64,000 nt of DNA from Pseudomonas marginalis (GTDB lineage Bacteria; Pseudomonadota; Gammaproteobacteria; Pseudomonadales; Pseudomonadaceae): positions 5,934,001 through 5,998,000 of the forward strand of contig NZ_JALJWV010000001.1 of assembly GCF_024169655.1 (NCBI RefSeq), written 5' to 3'. Below the pieces are notes generated by a model, which saw only the letters and a list, made by a program, of their open reading frames with translations, searched no databases and was not told where the DNA came from. The position numbers and the translations under genes were made by a program. Below, one piece after another: positions 52,379 through 62,577 of this stretch. Positions within the stretch are counted from its first letter, which is position 1, and every line of letters starts with the position of its first letter.

Positions 52379-54869
52379 GGCACACCGCCGTCGTGGTCTC
52401 ATAGAACTTGTCATGATCAGGCTTGGTTCCGGGGTCAAGGCTTAGCAGGCAGGTGGAAGAGTCCGGCAACGAAACCCGCAGGCTTTGCGACTCATTGACG
52501 TCATTCAGGAAAATCATGCCCTCGCCCGCCACGCTGGTCAGGAAGCGGTCATCCTTGCCGAACACCGAAGCGCCCTGGGGCAACGGCCGACCGTGCTGAT
52601 CACTGGCGGTGAGTAGCACGCGGCGCACTGTCACCACATCGAACGCGACGGTATTGAAGGACCCGCGACCGGCGGCGAGCACCTGGGTGCCGTTCCTCAG
52701 GTCAACCCGTCTGGGCAACGACTGCGTCTGCACTTCGACGCGGCTATTGGCATACGCGGGCAAGCCGGCAATCACCGCCTGCCCGGTGAAGTCAGTCCAC
52801 ACCGGACCCTGCGGGGTTTCGACTTTTGCAGAACCGATATCCCCCACCGAAACGATGCCAAACGTGTCCTGCACGGCATAGGGCGAAAATGTCAGGCCGT
52901 TTTCGTGCGCGACGATGCCGCCTTGCAACTGCCCCGTATAACCGGTGCCCAGCGCATCCCGGCTGACGCCCAGGCCGACGCGGGTGTAGCGTGGCAGCAA
53001 GTCCACATGGCCGTGAACCGACTGCTCGCGGGCGCTAAGGTCGCGTTCGACGCCCACCTCGTAATTCACATACTCATTGACCCGCTCACTGAGCGCCGTA
53101 CCGACGCGGGACTGGTCGCCACGCCGACTGACGTAGCTGTTCACACGACGATCACCGCCCAGCGGCACGCTGATCTGCAGCCGTACCGACAGATCATTGT
53201 CCTCCGCGCTATCGCGCCGGTCGCCGGCAGCGGCGGCATCACGGCGAGGCCGTGTACCGCCCACCTGCGAATCGGCGATCAATGCGACATCGACGTAGCT
53301 GAACGACTTGTTCCACGAAGCAAACACGTGTTCGGCCGTGTGCCGGTCAAATTGCGCACTGCGCGAATAGCCCAGGGAGAACACGCCCAGGGTTGGGTCG
53401 GCCCAGCTCATGCCCGCCGTGTACTGGTTCTTGAAGCGCGAATCCAGCTCGTCGGCCTTGAACGAGCGGCCCGCTTCAAGGACCTCGCGATACCCTCGGG
53501 TCTGGGTGGTGGCGCTGAAGTTCACGTCCATATTGGCGTAGACCGGGCTGCTCGCGGACACGCTGCTACGCGAACCCGACACGGCGTTACGGCTGTCTCG
53601 GGACACATTGTGACGAGCGCCAACGGCTACCCGCTGGAAAAACACGCTGCTCAGGGTGCCGCCTGCCGACCAGTATTCTTCGGTACTCAATACGCCAAAC
53701 CCCGCCGACGATTCACGCCCCAGGCCCCAGGTGCCACTGCCCATGGCGACCACCGGTGACGGAGCCTGCGCGTCGATATTTTCGCGCACCTTGCCGAGGG
53801 AAAAGTAATAACCGGGCGCCGCCGGGGCCGCTCCCGCGAATGATGCCGCCGGCACCACGAAACTGCGCTTGGCGCCGCGCACATCGATCACGCTGACGTC
53901 GAGGTCGCTGGTGCCATTGAGCAAAGGCAACCCCGTCAGCCGGAAGGGGCCTTCGGGCACCAGCGTGCTATGGATCAGCACGCCGGACTGGCGCACTTCA
54001 ATCCGCGACTGACTCTGGGCCAGACCTTCGACGACTGCGTTGTTGCTGCCCGCCGGCGCCCGCGACTGACCATCGGGGGAAAACTGGATGCCGGACAACT
54101 GGATACCACCAAACAGCGGGTTGTTGCTGGAGAGCTGGCCCATCTGAAAAGTCGATTGCAACGCGGCGATATCCCGCTGGGCGTAGGCATACAGGTGTTC
54201 GGTACGGGCTTCACCATTGTCAGACACATAAAACTGGCGGCTGCGCACAATCCAGTCGCCCAGGTTGAAGCCCGCTTCGGTGTAGGCCGACACGAACCGG
54301 CTGGGCCCACTGCGCGAACGGCTGTCGAAACCCAGCACGTCATAGTTGAACATCGCCGCCGCGCCGCCCTGGGCAAAGTGCCCGGCCTCCCACTGGGGTT
54401 CATGCAATGCCTGGGTCGGCACCACCAGTGCCACCTCATCGATGCCGGGCCGGAGCCGAACCATCGTCGTCGGAAAGGCCCCCAGGAAGTCATGGCAGGC
54501 CTGGTCCGGTGAGGCGCCTTCGCGGACAACGGCGCGGGGCTGCACCAACCCGGCTTTCTCGAGCAAGCCCGGGGTGAAACACAATTGCCCTTGGGCGTCG
54601 AACCGCGCATCGACTGACCCGAGCGGGTTCCCGTTGACCCGCAGCCCCACCACCTGGACGCCTTCGCGAAAACGCGCCGCACTGCGGAAGTAGTCGGAGA
54701 CCTTCGGGTCAATGCCGTGGGTGGTCAGTGCCGCGAGGTCGAAACCCTCGCCCAACTCCAGCGCCGGGGCCAGGCCGGGCAAGCTCCACAGCGTCGCAAA
54801 CCCAATGAGCAGCGTGGGGCGGCGAGGCCGGATAAAAATCGTAGATTTGTTACTCGACAGGTTTGTCAT
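52368..54869 (-). CDS. Outer-membrane fimbrial usher protein
   Basis: This is an 833-aa PapC/FimD-type usher that threads chaperone-bound subunits through the outer membrane. The N-terminal domain (FDLAALTTHGIDPKVSDYFRSAARFREGVQVVGLRVNG) is followed by a barrel region with plug (PEGPFRLTGLPLLNGTSDLDVSVIDVRGAKRSF) and C-terminal domains with HGRPLPQGASVFG. The start at 54869 gives a plausible signal region (IRPRRPTLLIGFATLWSLPG). It begins 7 nt after the chaperone stop. Confidence 0.92.
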   Translation of the reverse strand: MTNLSSNKSTIFIRPRRPTLLIGFATLWSLPGLAPALELGEGFDLAALTTHGIDPKVSDYFRSAARFREGVQVVGLRVNGNPLGSVDARFDAQGQLCFTPGLLEKAGLVQPRAVVREGASPDQACHDFLGAFPTTMVRLRPGIDEVALVVPTQALHEPQWEAGHFAQGGAAAMFNYDVLGFDSRSRSGPSRFVSAYTEAGFNLGDWIVRSRQFYVSDNGEARTEHLYAYAQRDIAALQSTFQMGQLSSNNPLFGGIQLSGIQFSPDGQSRAPAGSNNAVVEGLAQSQSRIEVRQSGVLIHSTLVPEGPFRLTGLPLLNGTSDLDVSVIDVRGAKRSFVVPAASFAGAAPAAPGYYFSLGKVRENIDAQAPSPVVAMGSGTWGLGRESSAGFGVLSTEEYWSAGGTLSSVFFQRVAVGARHNVSRDSRNAVSGSRSSVSASSPVYANMDVNFSATTQTRGYREVLEAGRSFKADELDSRFKNQYTAGMSWADPTLGVFSLGYSRSAQFDRHTAEHVFASWNKSFSYVDVALIADSQVGGTRPRRDAAAAGDRRDSAEDNDLSVRLQISVPLGGDRRVNSYVSRRGDQSRVGTALSERVNEYVNYEVGVERDLSAREQSVHGHVDLLPRYTRVGLGVSRDALGTGYTGQLQGGIVAHENGLTFSPYAVQDTFGIVSVGDIGSAKVETPQGPVWTDFTGQAVIAGLPAYANSRVEVQTQSLPRRVDLRNGTQVLAAGRGSFNTVAFDVVTVRRVLLTASDQHGRPLPQGASVFGKDDRFLTSVAGEGMIFLNDVNESQSLRVSLPDSSTCLLSLDPGTKPDHDKFYETTTAVCHGR

Positions 54870-54876
54870 GAGCCGC

Positions 54877-55593
54877 TCAATCCCCTTCGGCACTGATCGG
54901 GGCGCGGTAGCTGTCCACTGAAAACCCGTAGACCGTGGCGGGCTGGATCTCGACTTCAGCCAAGCCGTCCAACGTTCCGTCAACCTTCGCCGTCAACGCC
55001 TCCCCCGGCAAAATGTAGGTACGCGGCAACGTCGCCAGGACCTGCTGCGGAAGTAGCTGCACCTGGGGCGCCAACCGCACCACGTAGGCGCTGTCGTTGT
55101 GAACCGTTAGACGCGACCCGGCCCGCTTCCAGGTGAGCAGCTCCCAGGGTGCTTGATGCCGCGGCAGGCTTTTGGGATGCAGAATCAGCGGCAAATTCTG
55201 TCGCAGGGTGATACCGATCGTCGCACCGCCTGCGGCACGCGCCTGGGGAATCCCCTCGAAAGATACGCGCTTCAACCGCTGGGTCTTCAGCGGTTCCTTC
55301 AAGGTACTGATGAAGCGCACAAGCTGCGTTTCGCCCGCCTCCACGCGGGTGATGGGAGGCGTGACAATTAATAACGGTTCCGGATCCTCGGGCACATTTT
55401 CCACTACTGAATGAAGTAACGCCGGCCCTGAATCGGTATTCCTGATATTTATTGTGGCCTCGCCATCTTCCTCATAAAGCACCACCACTGTGGTTTCCGG
55501 CTGCATGCCGTCCGCTACTGCAACAGTGGCAAAACAGAGACATGCACTTACACTCCATGACAGCACACTATTTATTATTGAAAGACTACGCAC
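54877..55593 (-). CDS. Periplasmic fimbrial chaperone (PapD-like)
   Basis: This 238-aa chaperone has a signal peptide starting at GTG 55593 (M-RSLSIINSVLSWSVSACL, ending AVADG). GTG is chosen because GGGGAAT lies 7 nt upstream; a GTG at 55644 would add 17 polar residues in front of the signal peptide. The first domain shows TTVVVLYEEDGEATINIRNTD and the second the LPRTYILPGEALTA segment. It folds subunits in the periplasm for the adjacent usher. It is followed by the usher with a 7-nt gap. Confidence 0.85.
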   Translation of the reverse strand: MRSLSIINSVLSWSVSACLCFATVAVADGMQPETTVVVLYEEDGEATINIRNTDSGPALLHSVVENVPEDPEPLLIVTPPITRVEAGETQLVRFISTLKEPLKTQRLKRVSFEGIPQARAAGGATIGITLRQNLPLILHPKSLPRHQAPWELLTWKRAGSRLTVHNDSAYVVRLAPQVQLLPQQVLATLPRTYILPGEALTAKVDGTLDGLAEVEIQPATVYGFSVDSYRAPISAEGD

Positions 55594-55699
55594 TCGGTAT
55601 TCCCCGTGACCATGACGTTGAGCAAATGGCAACTGACCGCTCACATGAAAACAGCCGATAAGAAATAGTTAGTTTCTTGATCGGCTGCTGTTGGGTCGC

Positions 55700-56347
55700 T
55701 TAGATGTAACTCAGTTCAAGGGTGGCGCGCCCATCAAGGGTAATGTCGCGGCTCAGGTCCAGGTCCTGGCCTTTGTTGATCACTGCCTTCACCGCGATGG
55801 TGCCAGTCAGCTGAGAGATTGAAGCCGGTGTAACCGTGGTGCTGCTGCGCCAGGAATACTGGGTAGGGGCTTGAGTAACTTTGCCATCACTGTTCTGCCA
55901 GGCACCGGTGCCGACACGCATGATTGGAAACAGCGCGGTGCTCGACGACCGAAGGTCCCTGAGAGTGACCGAATAGCCACCGGTTCGCCGGCCCGAGACC
56001 AGACCCAAGCCATAGTTCTGTGCTTCAGTGAAACCCGCACCGAGAATGCCCGTCACCTTGCTGCCAGCCTGCAGATCGGTGAGTTTCAGCCCGAACTTGG
56101 CAGGGGTAGTGCCGCAACTGACGGACAGGGAGGTGGTTTTCTCCTCTCGCGGGTTGAACGCGGTCTGGGACAGTTCGCCGGAGCGGATGGTGCCGTAATC
56201 GATAGTGCCACTCCCGGTCAGGCTGAGGTTGCAGGCAGCGGGTGTAATCGTGCCCCTGACGGACAACTGGGCAACGGTAGATGCCTGTGCGCTGATGGCC
56301 GCAGCCAGGCAAGCGAGACCGAGAGTCAATCCAACAATTTTTTTCAT
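55700..56347 (-). CDS. DUF1120 fimbrial subunit-like protein
   Basis: This 215-aa protein has a signal peptide (about 1-22, ending SAQAS), then AQLSVRGTITPAACNLSLTGSGTIDYGTI and a second cysteine in SLSVSCGTTPAKFGLKLTD, the pattern of the DUF1120 family of beta-proteins found in chaperone-usher loci. It is the first gene of the cluster, likely the major subunit because it stands nearest the promoter. The gap of 106 nt to the chaperone gene could hold a partial terminator that sets a higher subunit level; none is clear. Confidence 0.8.
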   Translation of the reverse strand: MKKIVGLTLGLACLAAAISAQASTVAQLSVRGTITPAACNLSLTGSGTIDYGTIRSGELSQTAFNPREEKTTSLSVSCGTTPAKFGLKLTDLQAGSKVTGILGAGFTEAQNYGLGLVSGRRTGGYSVTLRDLRSSSTALFPIMRVGTGAWQNSDGKVTQAPTQYSWRSSTTVTPASISQLTGTIAVKAVINKGQDLDLSRDITLDGRATLELSYI

Positions 56348-56828
56348 ATTTGACCTGTCACTGAAAGTTATCAGGCGTTCTTTATTTTCTTCTTAGCAAG
56401 CCCAGCGCCGAACGGCTTATTTCTCTGGACCTGCACGACTATAAATAAATAACACCCAGGCAATATTGCCGAGTGACAGTCTGTCGCTTTGGCCCCTCAT
56501 TAAAGAATCAGATAACACATCAATTAGTGTGGGAGCTGTAAAAACAAAGAGTCGCCTTTACCCGAATACGAGGTAGTCCCAAACAAAAAAACCAAAGGTT
56601 TTCAAACAACAACCCTGTAGGGAAAATCACAAAAAGTTTTACAACGACAACTAGTTAAAAAATCCTACGAAACTAAAACTTCATTCAGGGCAAATTTAAA
56701 AACCCGCCCTACATTTCCCACAAGAGTTCCTCACAGACAGTCATAGGAAAATTAGCGAAGCGCTACGCGTTGGCTCCAGCGGTCGATCGTGGCACGATGG
56801 TCAGGTTATCGACCGAGACCCCCTAACC
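56348..56828. other. A/T-rich intergenic region before the fimbrial cluster and ppx
   Basis: This 481-bp region with long A and T stretches differs strongly from the GC-rich surroundings. No open frame of note is seen. It must hold the divergent promoters of the fimbrial cluster (minus) and ppx (plus). Near ppx, GGTCGAT (56781-56787) and ATCGACC (56808-56814) form an inverted repeat. The base composition would suit silencing by MvaT/H-NS-like proteins, which is inference. Confidence 0.6.
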
Positions 56829-58331
56829 ATGCCGCAATCCCAAGCCAAGAATCTGTCCCTGATCGCCGCCATCGACCTGGGCTCCAACAGCTTTCACATG
56901 GTCGTGGCCAAGGCCCAGAACGGCGAAATCCGCATCCTTGAGCGGCTAGGCGAGAAAGTCCAACTGGCTGCCGGAATCGACGACGCGCGCCAACTCAATG
57001 AAGAATCCATGCAGCGAGGGCTCGATTGCCTCAAACGTTTTGCCCAATTGATCAACGGCATGCCCCTGGGCGCTGTGCGAATCGTCGGCACCAACGCGTT
57101 GCGCGAAGCCCGTAACCGTGGCGAATTCATCCGCCGCGCCGAGGAAATCCTCGGGCACCCGGTGGAAGTCATCTCCGGACGCGAAGAAGCGCGCCTGATC
57201 TACCTCGGCGTGTCCCACACCCTGGCCGACACCCCTGGCAAGCGCCTGGTGGCGGACATCGGCGGCGGCAGTACCGAGTTCATCATCGGCCAGCGCTTTG
57301 AGCCGCTGCTGCGCGAAAGCCTGCAGATGGGCTGCGTCAGTTATACCCAGCGTTATTTCAAGGACGGCAAGATCACCCCGGCGCGCTATGCACAGGCCTA
57401 TACGGCGGCGCGGCTGGAGATCATGAGCATCGAGCACGCGCTGCATCGCCTGACCTGGGATGAAGCCATCGGTTCGTCCGGCACCATCCGTGCCATCGGC
57501 CTGGCCTTGAAAGCCGGCGGCTATGGCACCGGCGAGGTCAACGCCGAAGGCCTGGCGTGGCTCAAGCGCAAGCTGTTCAAACTGGGCGATGCCGAGAAAA
57601 TCGACTTCGACGGCATCAAGCCTGACCGCCGCACAATTTTCCCGGCGGGCCTGGCGATTCTCGAAGCGATCTTCGACGCCCTCGAACTGCAACGCATGGA
57701 CCACTGCGACGGCGCCCTGCGCGAAGGCGTGCTCTACGACCTGCTCGGCCGTCATCACCACGAGGACGTGCGTGAGCGCACCCTCAGCTCGTTGATGGAG
57801 CGCTATCACGCCGATCTGGAACAAGCGGCCCGCGTGGAACGCAAAGCCCTGCATGCCTTCGACCAGGTGGCTGCGGACTGGGACCTGGAAGACGGTGTAT
57901 GGCGCGAACTGCTGGGCTGGGCGGCCAAGGTGCATGAAGTGGGCCTGGATATCGCCCACTACCATTACCACAAGCACGGCGCCTACCTGATCGAGCACTC
58001 CGACCTGGCCGGTTTCTCCCGGGAAGACCAGCAGATGCTCGCACTGTTGGTACGCGGCCATCGCCGCAATATCCCCAAGGACAAGTTCGCCGAATTCGGT
58101 GACGAAGGCATCAAGCTGATCCGCCTGTGCGTGCTGCTGCGCTTTGCGATCCTGTTCCACCACATCCGTGGCACCCAGGAAATGCCCCAGGTGACCCTGC
58201 GCGCCAGCGGCGACAGCCTCGACGTGGTGTTCCCGGAAGGCTGGCTGGAGGAAAACCAGCTGACCCAGGCGGACTTCGCCCAGGAAGCGGAATGGCTGAC
58301 GCGGGTGGGCTTCAGCCTGAATGTGCACTAA
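56829..58331 (+). CDS. ppx: Exopolyphosphatase Ppx
   Basis: This is a 500-aa Ppx/GppA phosphatase that degrades polyphosphate from the end. The actin-like fold motifs are visible: IAAIDLGSNSFHMVVAK (phosphate 1), VADIGGGSTEFIIG (phosphate 2) and a C-terminal HD-like helical domain (about 315-500, HEVGLDIAHYHYHKHGAYLIEHSDL). The start lacks a strong ribosome site. It is convergent with ppk across a REPIN, matching the P. aeruginosa layout. Confidence 0.95.
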   Translation: MPQSQAKNLSLIAAIDLGSNSFHMVVAKAQNGEIRILERLGEKVQLAAGIDDARQLNEESMQRGLDCLKRFAQLINGMPLGAVRIVGTNALREARNRGEFIRRAEEILGHPVEVISGREEARLIYLGVSHTLADTPGKRLVADIGGGSTEFIIGQRFEPLLRESLQMGCVSYTQRYFKDGKITPARYAQAYTAARLEIMSIEHALHRLTWDEAIGSSGTIRAIGLALKAGGYGTGEVNAEGLAWLKRKLFKLGDAEKIDFDGIKPDRRTIFPAGLAILEAIFDALELQRMDHCDGALREGVLYDLLGRHHHEDVRERTLSSLMERYHADLEQAARVERKALHAFDQVAADWDLEDGVWRELLGWAAKVHEVGLDIAHYHYHKHGAYLIEHSDLAGFSREDQQMLALLVRGHRRNIPKDKFAEFGDEGIKLIRLCVLLRFAILFHHIRGTQEMPQVTLRASGDSLDVVFPEGWLEENQLTQADFAQEAEWLTRVGFSLNVH

Positions 58332-58358
58332 CTCGATCTAGACAGCACCGAAAAACAA

Positions 58359-58451
58359 ATGTGGGAGGGGGCTTGCCCCCGATGGCGGTGTGTCAGTCAA
58401 GGATGAGTTTGACTGAACCACCGCCATCGGGGGCAAGCCCCCTCCCACATT
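58359..58451. repeat. REPIN between convergent ppx and ppk
   Basis: Two full GGGGGCTTGCCCCCGATGGCGG palindromes in inverted orientation with near-perfect symmetry, from AATGTGGGAG at one end to CTCCCACATT at the other. The central TCAGTCAA and TTGACTGA segments also pair, so the whole element can fold into one long hairpin. Confidence 0.92.
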
Positions 58452-58470
58452 GGATCAGAGCCAGCCTGGG

Positions 58471-60690
58471 TTAATTCACCGCGAGAATCGGGCTACCCAG
58501 TTTCTCCAGCAGCGTCGCCTGGGCGCTGCGCGGGTTCTGGTTGCCGGTCGGCGTGTTGCGCACGTAGCGGCCGTCCGACTGCAGGCTCCAGCTGTGGGTG
58601 TTATCGGTGAGATAACTTTCCAGCTCTTTCTTGACCCGCATGATCAGCTTCTTGCCTTCCACCGGGAAGCACGTCTCCACGCGCTTATCGAGGTTGCGCT
58701 CCATCCAGTCGGCGCTGGAGAGGTACATCTGCTCTTCGCCGCCGTTGAGGAAGTAGAACACCCGCGTGTGCTCCAGGAAGCGCCCGATGATCGAGCGCAC
58801 ATGGATGTTGTGCGAGACCCCGACGATGCCCGGCCGCAGGCAGCACATGCCGCGCACCACCAGATCGATGCGCACGCCGGATTGGCTGGCCTTGTACAGC
58901 GCGCGGATGATCTTCGGATCGGTCAACGAGTTGAACTTGGCGATGATGTGCGCCGGTTTGCCGTCGAGGGCGAACTGGGTCTCGCGGGCGATCATGTCGA
59001 GCATGCCCTTCTTCAGGGTGAACGGCGCATGCAGCAGCTTCTTCATGCGCAACGTCTTACCCATGCCGATCAACTGGCTGAACAACTTGCCGACGTCTTC
59101 ACACAAGGCGTCGTCGGAGGTCAGCAGGCTGTAGTCGGTGTAGAGCTTGGCGTTGCCGGCGTGGTAGTTGCCGGTGCCCAAGTGCGCGTAACGCACGATC
59201 TCACCGGCTTCGCGGCGCAGGATCAGCATCATCTTGGCGTGGGTCTTGAACCCGACCACGCCGTAGATCACCACCGCGCCGGCCGCTTGCAGGCGGCTGG
59301 CCAGTTGCAGGTTGGACTCTTCGTCGAACCGCGCACGCAGTTCGATCACCGCAGTAACTTCCTTGCCGTTACGCGCAGCGTCCACCAGCGCATCGACGAT
59401 TTCCGAGTTGGCGCCGCTGCGGTACAGGGTCTGGCGGACCGCCAATACATGCGGGTCCTTGGCGGCCTGGCGCAGCAGGTCGACCACCGGGGTGAAGGAC
59501 TCGAACGGGTGCAGCAACAGGATGTCCTGTTTGCTGACCACGCTGAAGATGTTCTCGCTGTTTTGCAGCAGTTTCGGGATCTGCGGCGTGAACGGCGTGT
59601 ATTGCAGCTCCGGGTGGCTGTCCAGGCCGGTGATGCTGAACAGACGCGTCAAGTTGACCGGGCCGTTGACCTGGTACAGCTCGCTCTCGCCGAGGTTGAA
59701 CTGCTTGAGCAGGTAGTCCGACAGGTGTTTCGGGCAGGTGTCGGCCACTTCCAGGCGCACCGCATCGCCGTAGCGCCGCGAGAACAGCTCACCGCGCAGG
59801 GCGCGGGCCAAGTCTTCGACGTCTTCGGAGTCCAGCGCCAGGTCGGCGTTACGGGTCAGGCGGAACTGGTAGCAGCCCTTGACCTTCATGCCCTGGAACA
59901 GGTCATCGGCGTGCGCGTGGATCATCGACGACAGGAATACATAGTTATCGCCAGCGCCCCCCACCTCTTCCGGTACCTTGATGATCCGTGGCAGCAGACG
60001 CGGTGCCGGGATGATCGCCAGGCCGGAATCGCGACCGAAGGCGTCGATACCCTCCAGCTCAACGATGAAGTTCAGGCTCTTGTTGACCAGCAACGGGAAC
60101 GGGTGAGTCGGGTCGAGACCGATCGGCGTGATGATCGGCGCGATCTCGTCGCGGAAGTAGCGACGCACCCAGGTCTTGATCTTGGTGGTCCAGTGACGGC
60201 GACGGATAAAGCGGACCTGATGTTTTTCCAGTTCTGGCAGCAGGATGTCGTTGAGGATTGCGTATTGGCGATCCACATGCCCGTGTACCAGATCGCTGAT
60301 GCGTGCCAGGGCTTGATGCGGTTGCAGGCCATCGGCGCCGGCTTGTTCACGGGCGAAGGTGATTTGTTTCTTGAGACCGGCGACGCGGATCTCGAAGAAC
60401 TCGTCCAGGTTGCTGGAGAAAATCAGCAGGAATTTCAGGCGTTCCAGCAACGGGTAGGACTCATCCAGCGCCTGCTCCAGCACGCGGATGTTGAATTGCA
60501 GCTGTGACAGCTCGCGGTGGATGTACAGGCTGCTGTCATCCAGGTTGGTCACCACGACGGGCGCGGGCGCCGGAGCAGGCGCTTCGGCGACCACCACAGG
60601 CGGTTCCAGCTCCGGCGGGGTTTCGGCGACTTGTTCAACCACCGGGTGGGCGTCTTTTACGGCAACTTCTGAGAGTCCTTCGGTATTCAT
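58471..60690 (-). CDS. ppk: Polyphosphate kinase Ppk1
   Basis: This 739-aa PPK1 enzyme makes inorganic polyphosphate from ATP. After a variable Pro/Ala/Val-rich N-terminus (about 1-48), the N domain DSSLYIHRELSQLQFNIRVLEQA begins, and the catalytic histidine lies in RYAHLGTGNYH with the nearby FKTHAKMMLI. It is 18 nt downstream of hemB, so it may be co-transcribed with it. It is the counterpart of ppx in the same locus. Confidence 0.96.
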   Translation of the reverse strand: MNTEGLSEVAVKDAHPVVEQVAETPPELEPPVVVAEAPAPAPAPVVVTNLDDSSLYIHRELSQLQFNIRVLEQALDESYPLLERLKFLLIFSSNLDEFFEIRVAGLKKQITFAREQAGADGLQPHQALARISDLVHGHVDRQYAILNDILLPELEKHQVRFIRRRHWTTKIKTWVRRYFRDEIAPIITPIGLDPTHPFPLLVNKSLNFIVELEGIDAFGRDSGLAIIPAPRLLPRIIKVPEEVGGAGDNYVFLSSMIHAHADDLFQGMKVKGCYQFRLTRNADLALDSEDVEDLARALRGELFSRRYGDAVRLEVADTCPKHLSDYLLKQFNLGESELYQVNGPVNLTRLFSITGLDSHPELQYTPFTPQIPKLLQNSENIFSVVSKQDILLLHPFESFTPVVDLLRQAAKDPHVLAVRQTLYRSGANSEIVDALVDAARNGKEVTAVIELRARFDEESNLQLASRLQAAGAVVIYGVVGFKTHAKMMLILRREAGEIVRYAHLGTGNYHAGNAKLYTDYSLLTSDDALCEDVGKLFSQLIGMGKTLRMKKLLHAPFTLKKGMLDMIARETQFALDGKPAHIIAKFNSLTDPKIIRALYKASQSGVRIDLVVRGMCCLRPGIVGVSHNIHVRSIIGRFLEHTRVFYFLNGGEEQMYLSSADWMERNLDKRVETCFPVEGKKLIMRVKKELESYLTDNTHSWSLQSDGRYVRNTPTGNQNPRSAQATLLEKLGSPILAVN

Positions 60691-60708
60691 CGAGTGTTCC
60701 TGTGAGGG

Positions 60709-61722
<1,014 letters not shown>

Positions 61723-61929
61723 GACAGACTCCTGAGCCCGCATTTACGGACGAGTGTTGCAGTTATAAGCGGCCATTATGACGAAGGAATGACAGTTGTG
61801 CTTATCCATGCGACCTGTAGTCGCATTCGGCGTTTATGTAGGAAATGTTCACTTCGAGACACATTTCGATACTTTCATGAATGTTCACGAAGGCGTAGGC
61901 TGCGCGTTCATTTCGCCAGCACCCAGACC

Positions 61930-62577
61930 ATGCTTCAACAATTTCTGCATGACTTCGGCTACTTTGCCCTCTTCCTAGGCACGTTCTTCGAAGGCGAAAC
62001 CATACTGGTTCTCGCAGGCTTCCTGGCGTTCCGTGGGTATATGGATATCAACCTGGTGGTGGTCGTTGCCTTTTTCGGCAGCTACGCCGGCGACCAGCTT
62101 TGGTACTACATGGGGCGCAAACACGGCCGCAAACTGTTGGCGCGCAAGCCGCGCTGGCAATTGATGGGCGACAAGGCCCTGGAACATATCCGCAAGCACC
62201 CGGATATCTGGGTGCTGAGCTTCCGCTTCGTCTACGGATTACGCACAGTGATGCCCGTGGCGATTGGCCTGTCCGGCTATCCGCCCTTGCGCTACCTGGT
62301 GCTCAACGGCATTGGCGCGGCGGTGTGGGCGGCGGCGCTCGCCGCGGCGGCGTACCATTTTGGCGCGGTTCTGGAAGGCATGCTGGGCAGCATCAAGAAG
62401 TACGAGCTGTGGGTGCTGGGTGCTTTGTTACTGCTGGGCCTGGCTCTCTGGCTGCGGCGGCGGTTCAAGAACGCGCGCATCGCCCGTCAAGCCTGTGCCG
62501 ATGCAAAGGCCCAACTGGCCGCCACACACACGGGCGAGACCAGCCCGGTCGAGCCGACTAAGACGCCAGCCGAGTAA
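61930..62577 (+). CDS. DedA family membrane protein
   Basis: This 215-aa DedA/SNARE-associated family protein has the conserved re-entrant region FEGETILVLAGFLAFRG near residue 20 and the SFRFVYGLRTVMPVAIGLSGYP motif near residue 100, with about four to five helices and a basic tail. DedA proteins are lipid carrier flippases or transporters needed for envelope homeostasis. The start is the ATG at 61930; the frame stays open far upstream antisense to hemB, which is not real. The last 20 nt overlap the convergent desaturase gene. Confidence 0.88.
   Translation: MLQQFLHDFGYFALFLGTFFEGETILVLAGFLAFRGYMDINLVVVVAFFGSYAGDQLWYYMGRKHGRKLLARKPRWQLMGDKALEHIRKHPDIWVLSFRFVYGLRTVMPVAIGLSGYPPLRYLVLNGIGAAVWAAALAAAAYHFGAVLEGMLGSIKKYELWVLGALLLLGLALWLRRRFKNARIARQACADAKAQLAATHTGETSPVEPTKTPAE

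Noticed and set aside
58450..60507. 685-codon open frame on the plus strand
   Set aside because: It is antisense to ppk, which has clear motifs and full length. High GC third positions keep the opposite frame open; the product shows low-complexity His/Gln/Val-rich sequence with no domain.
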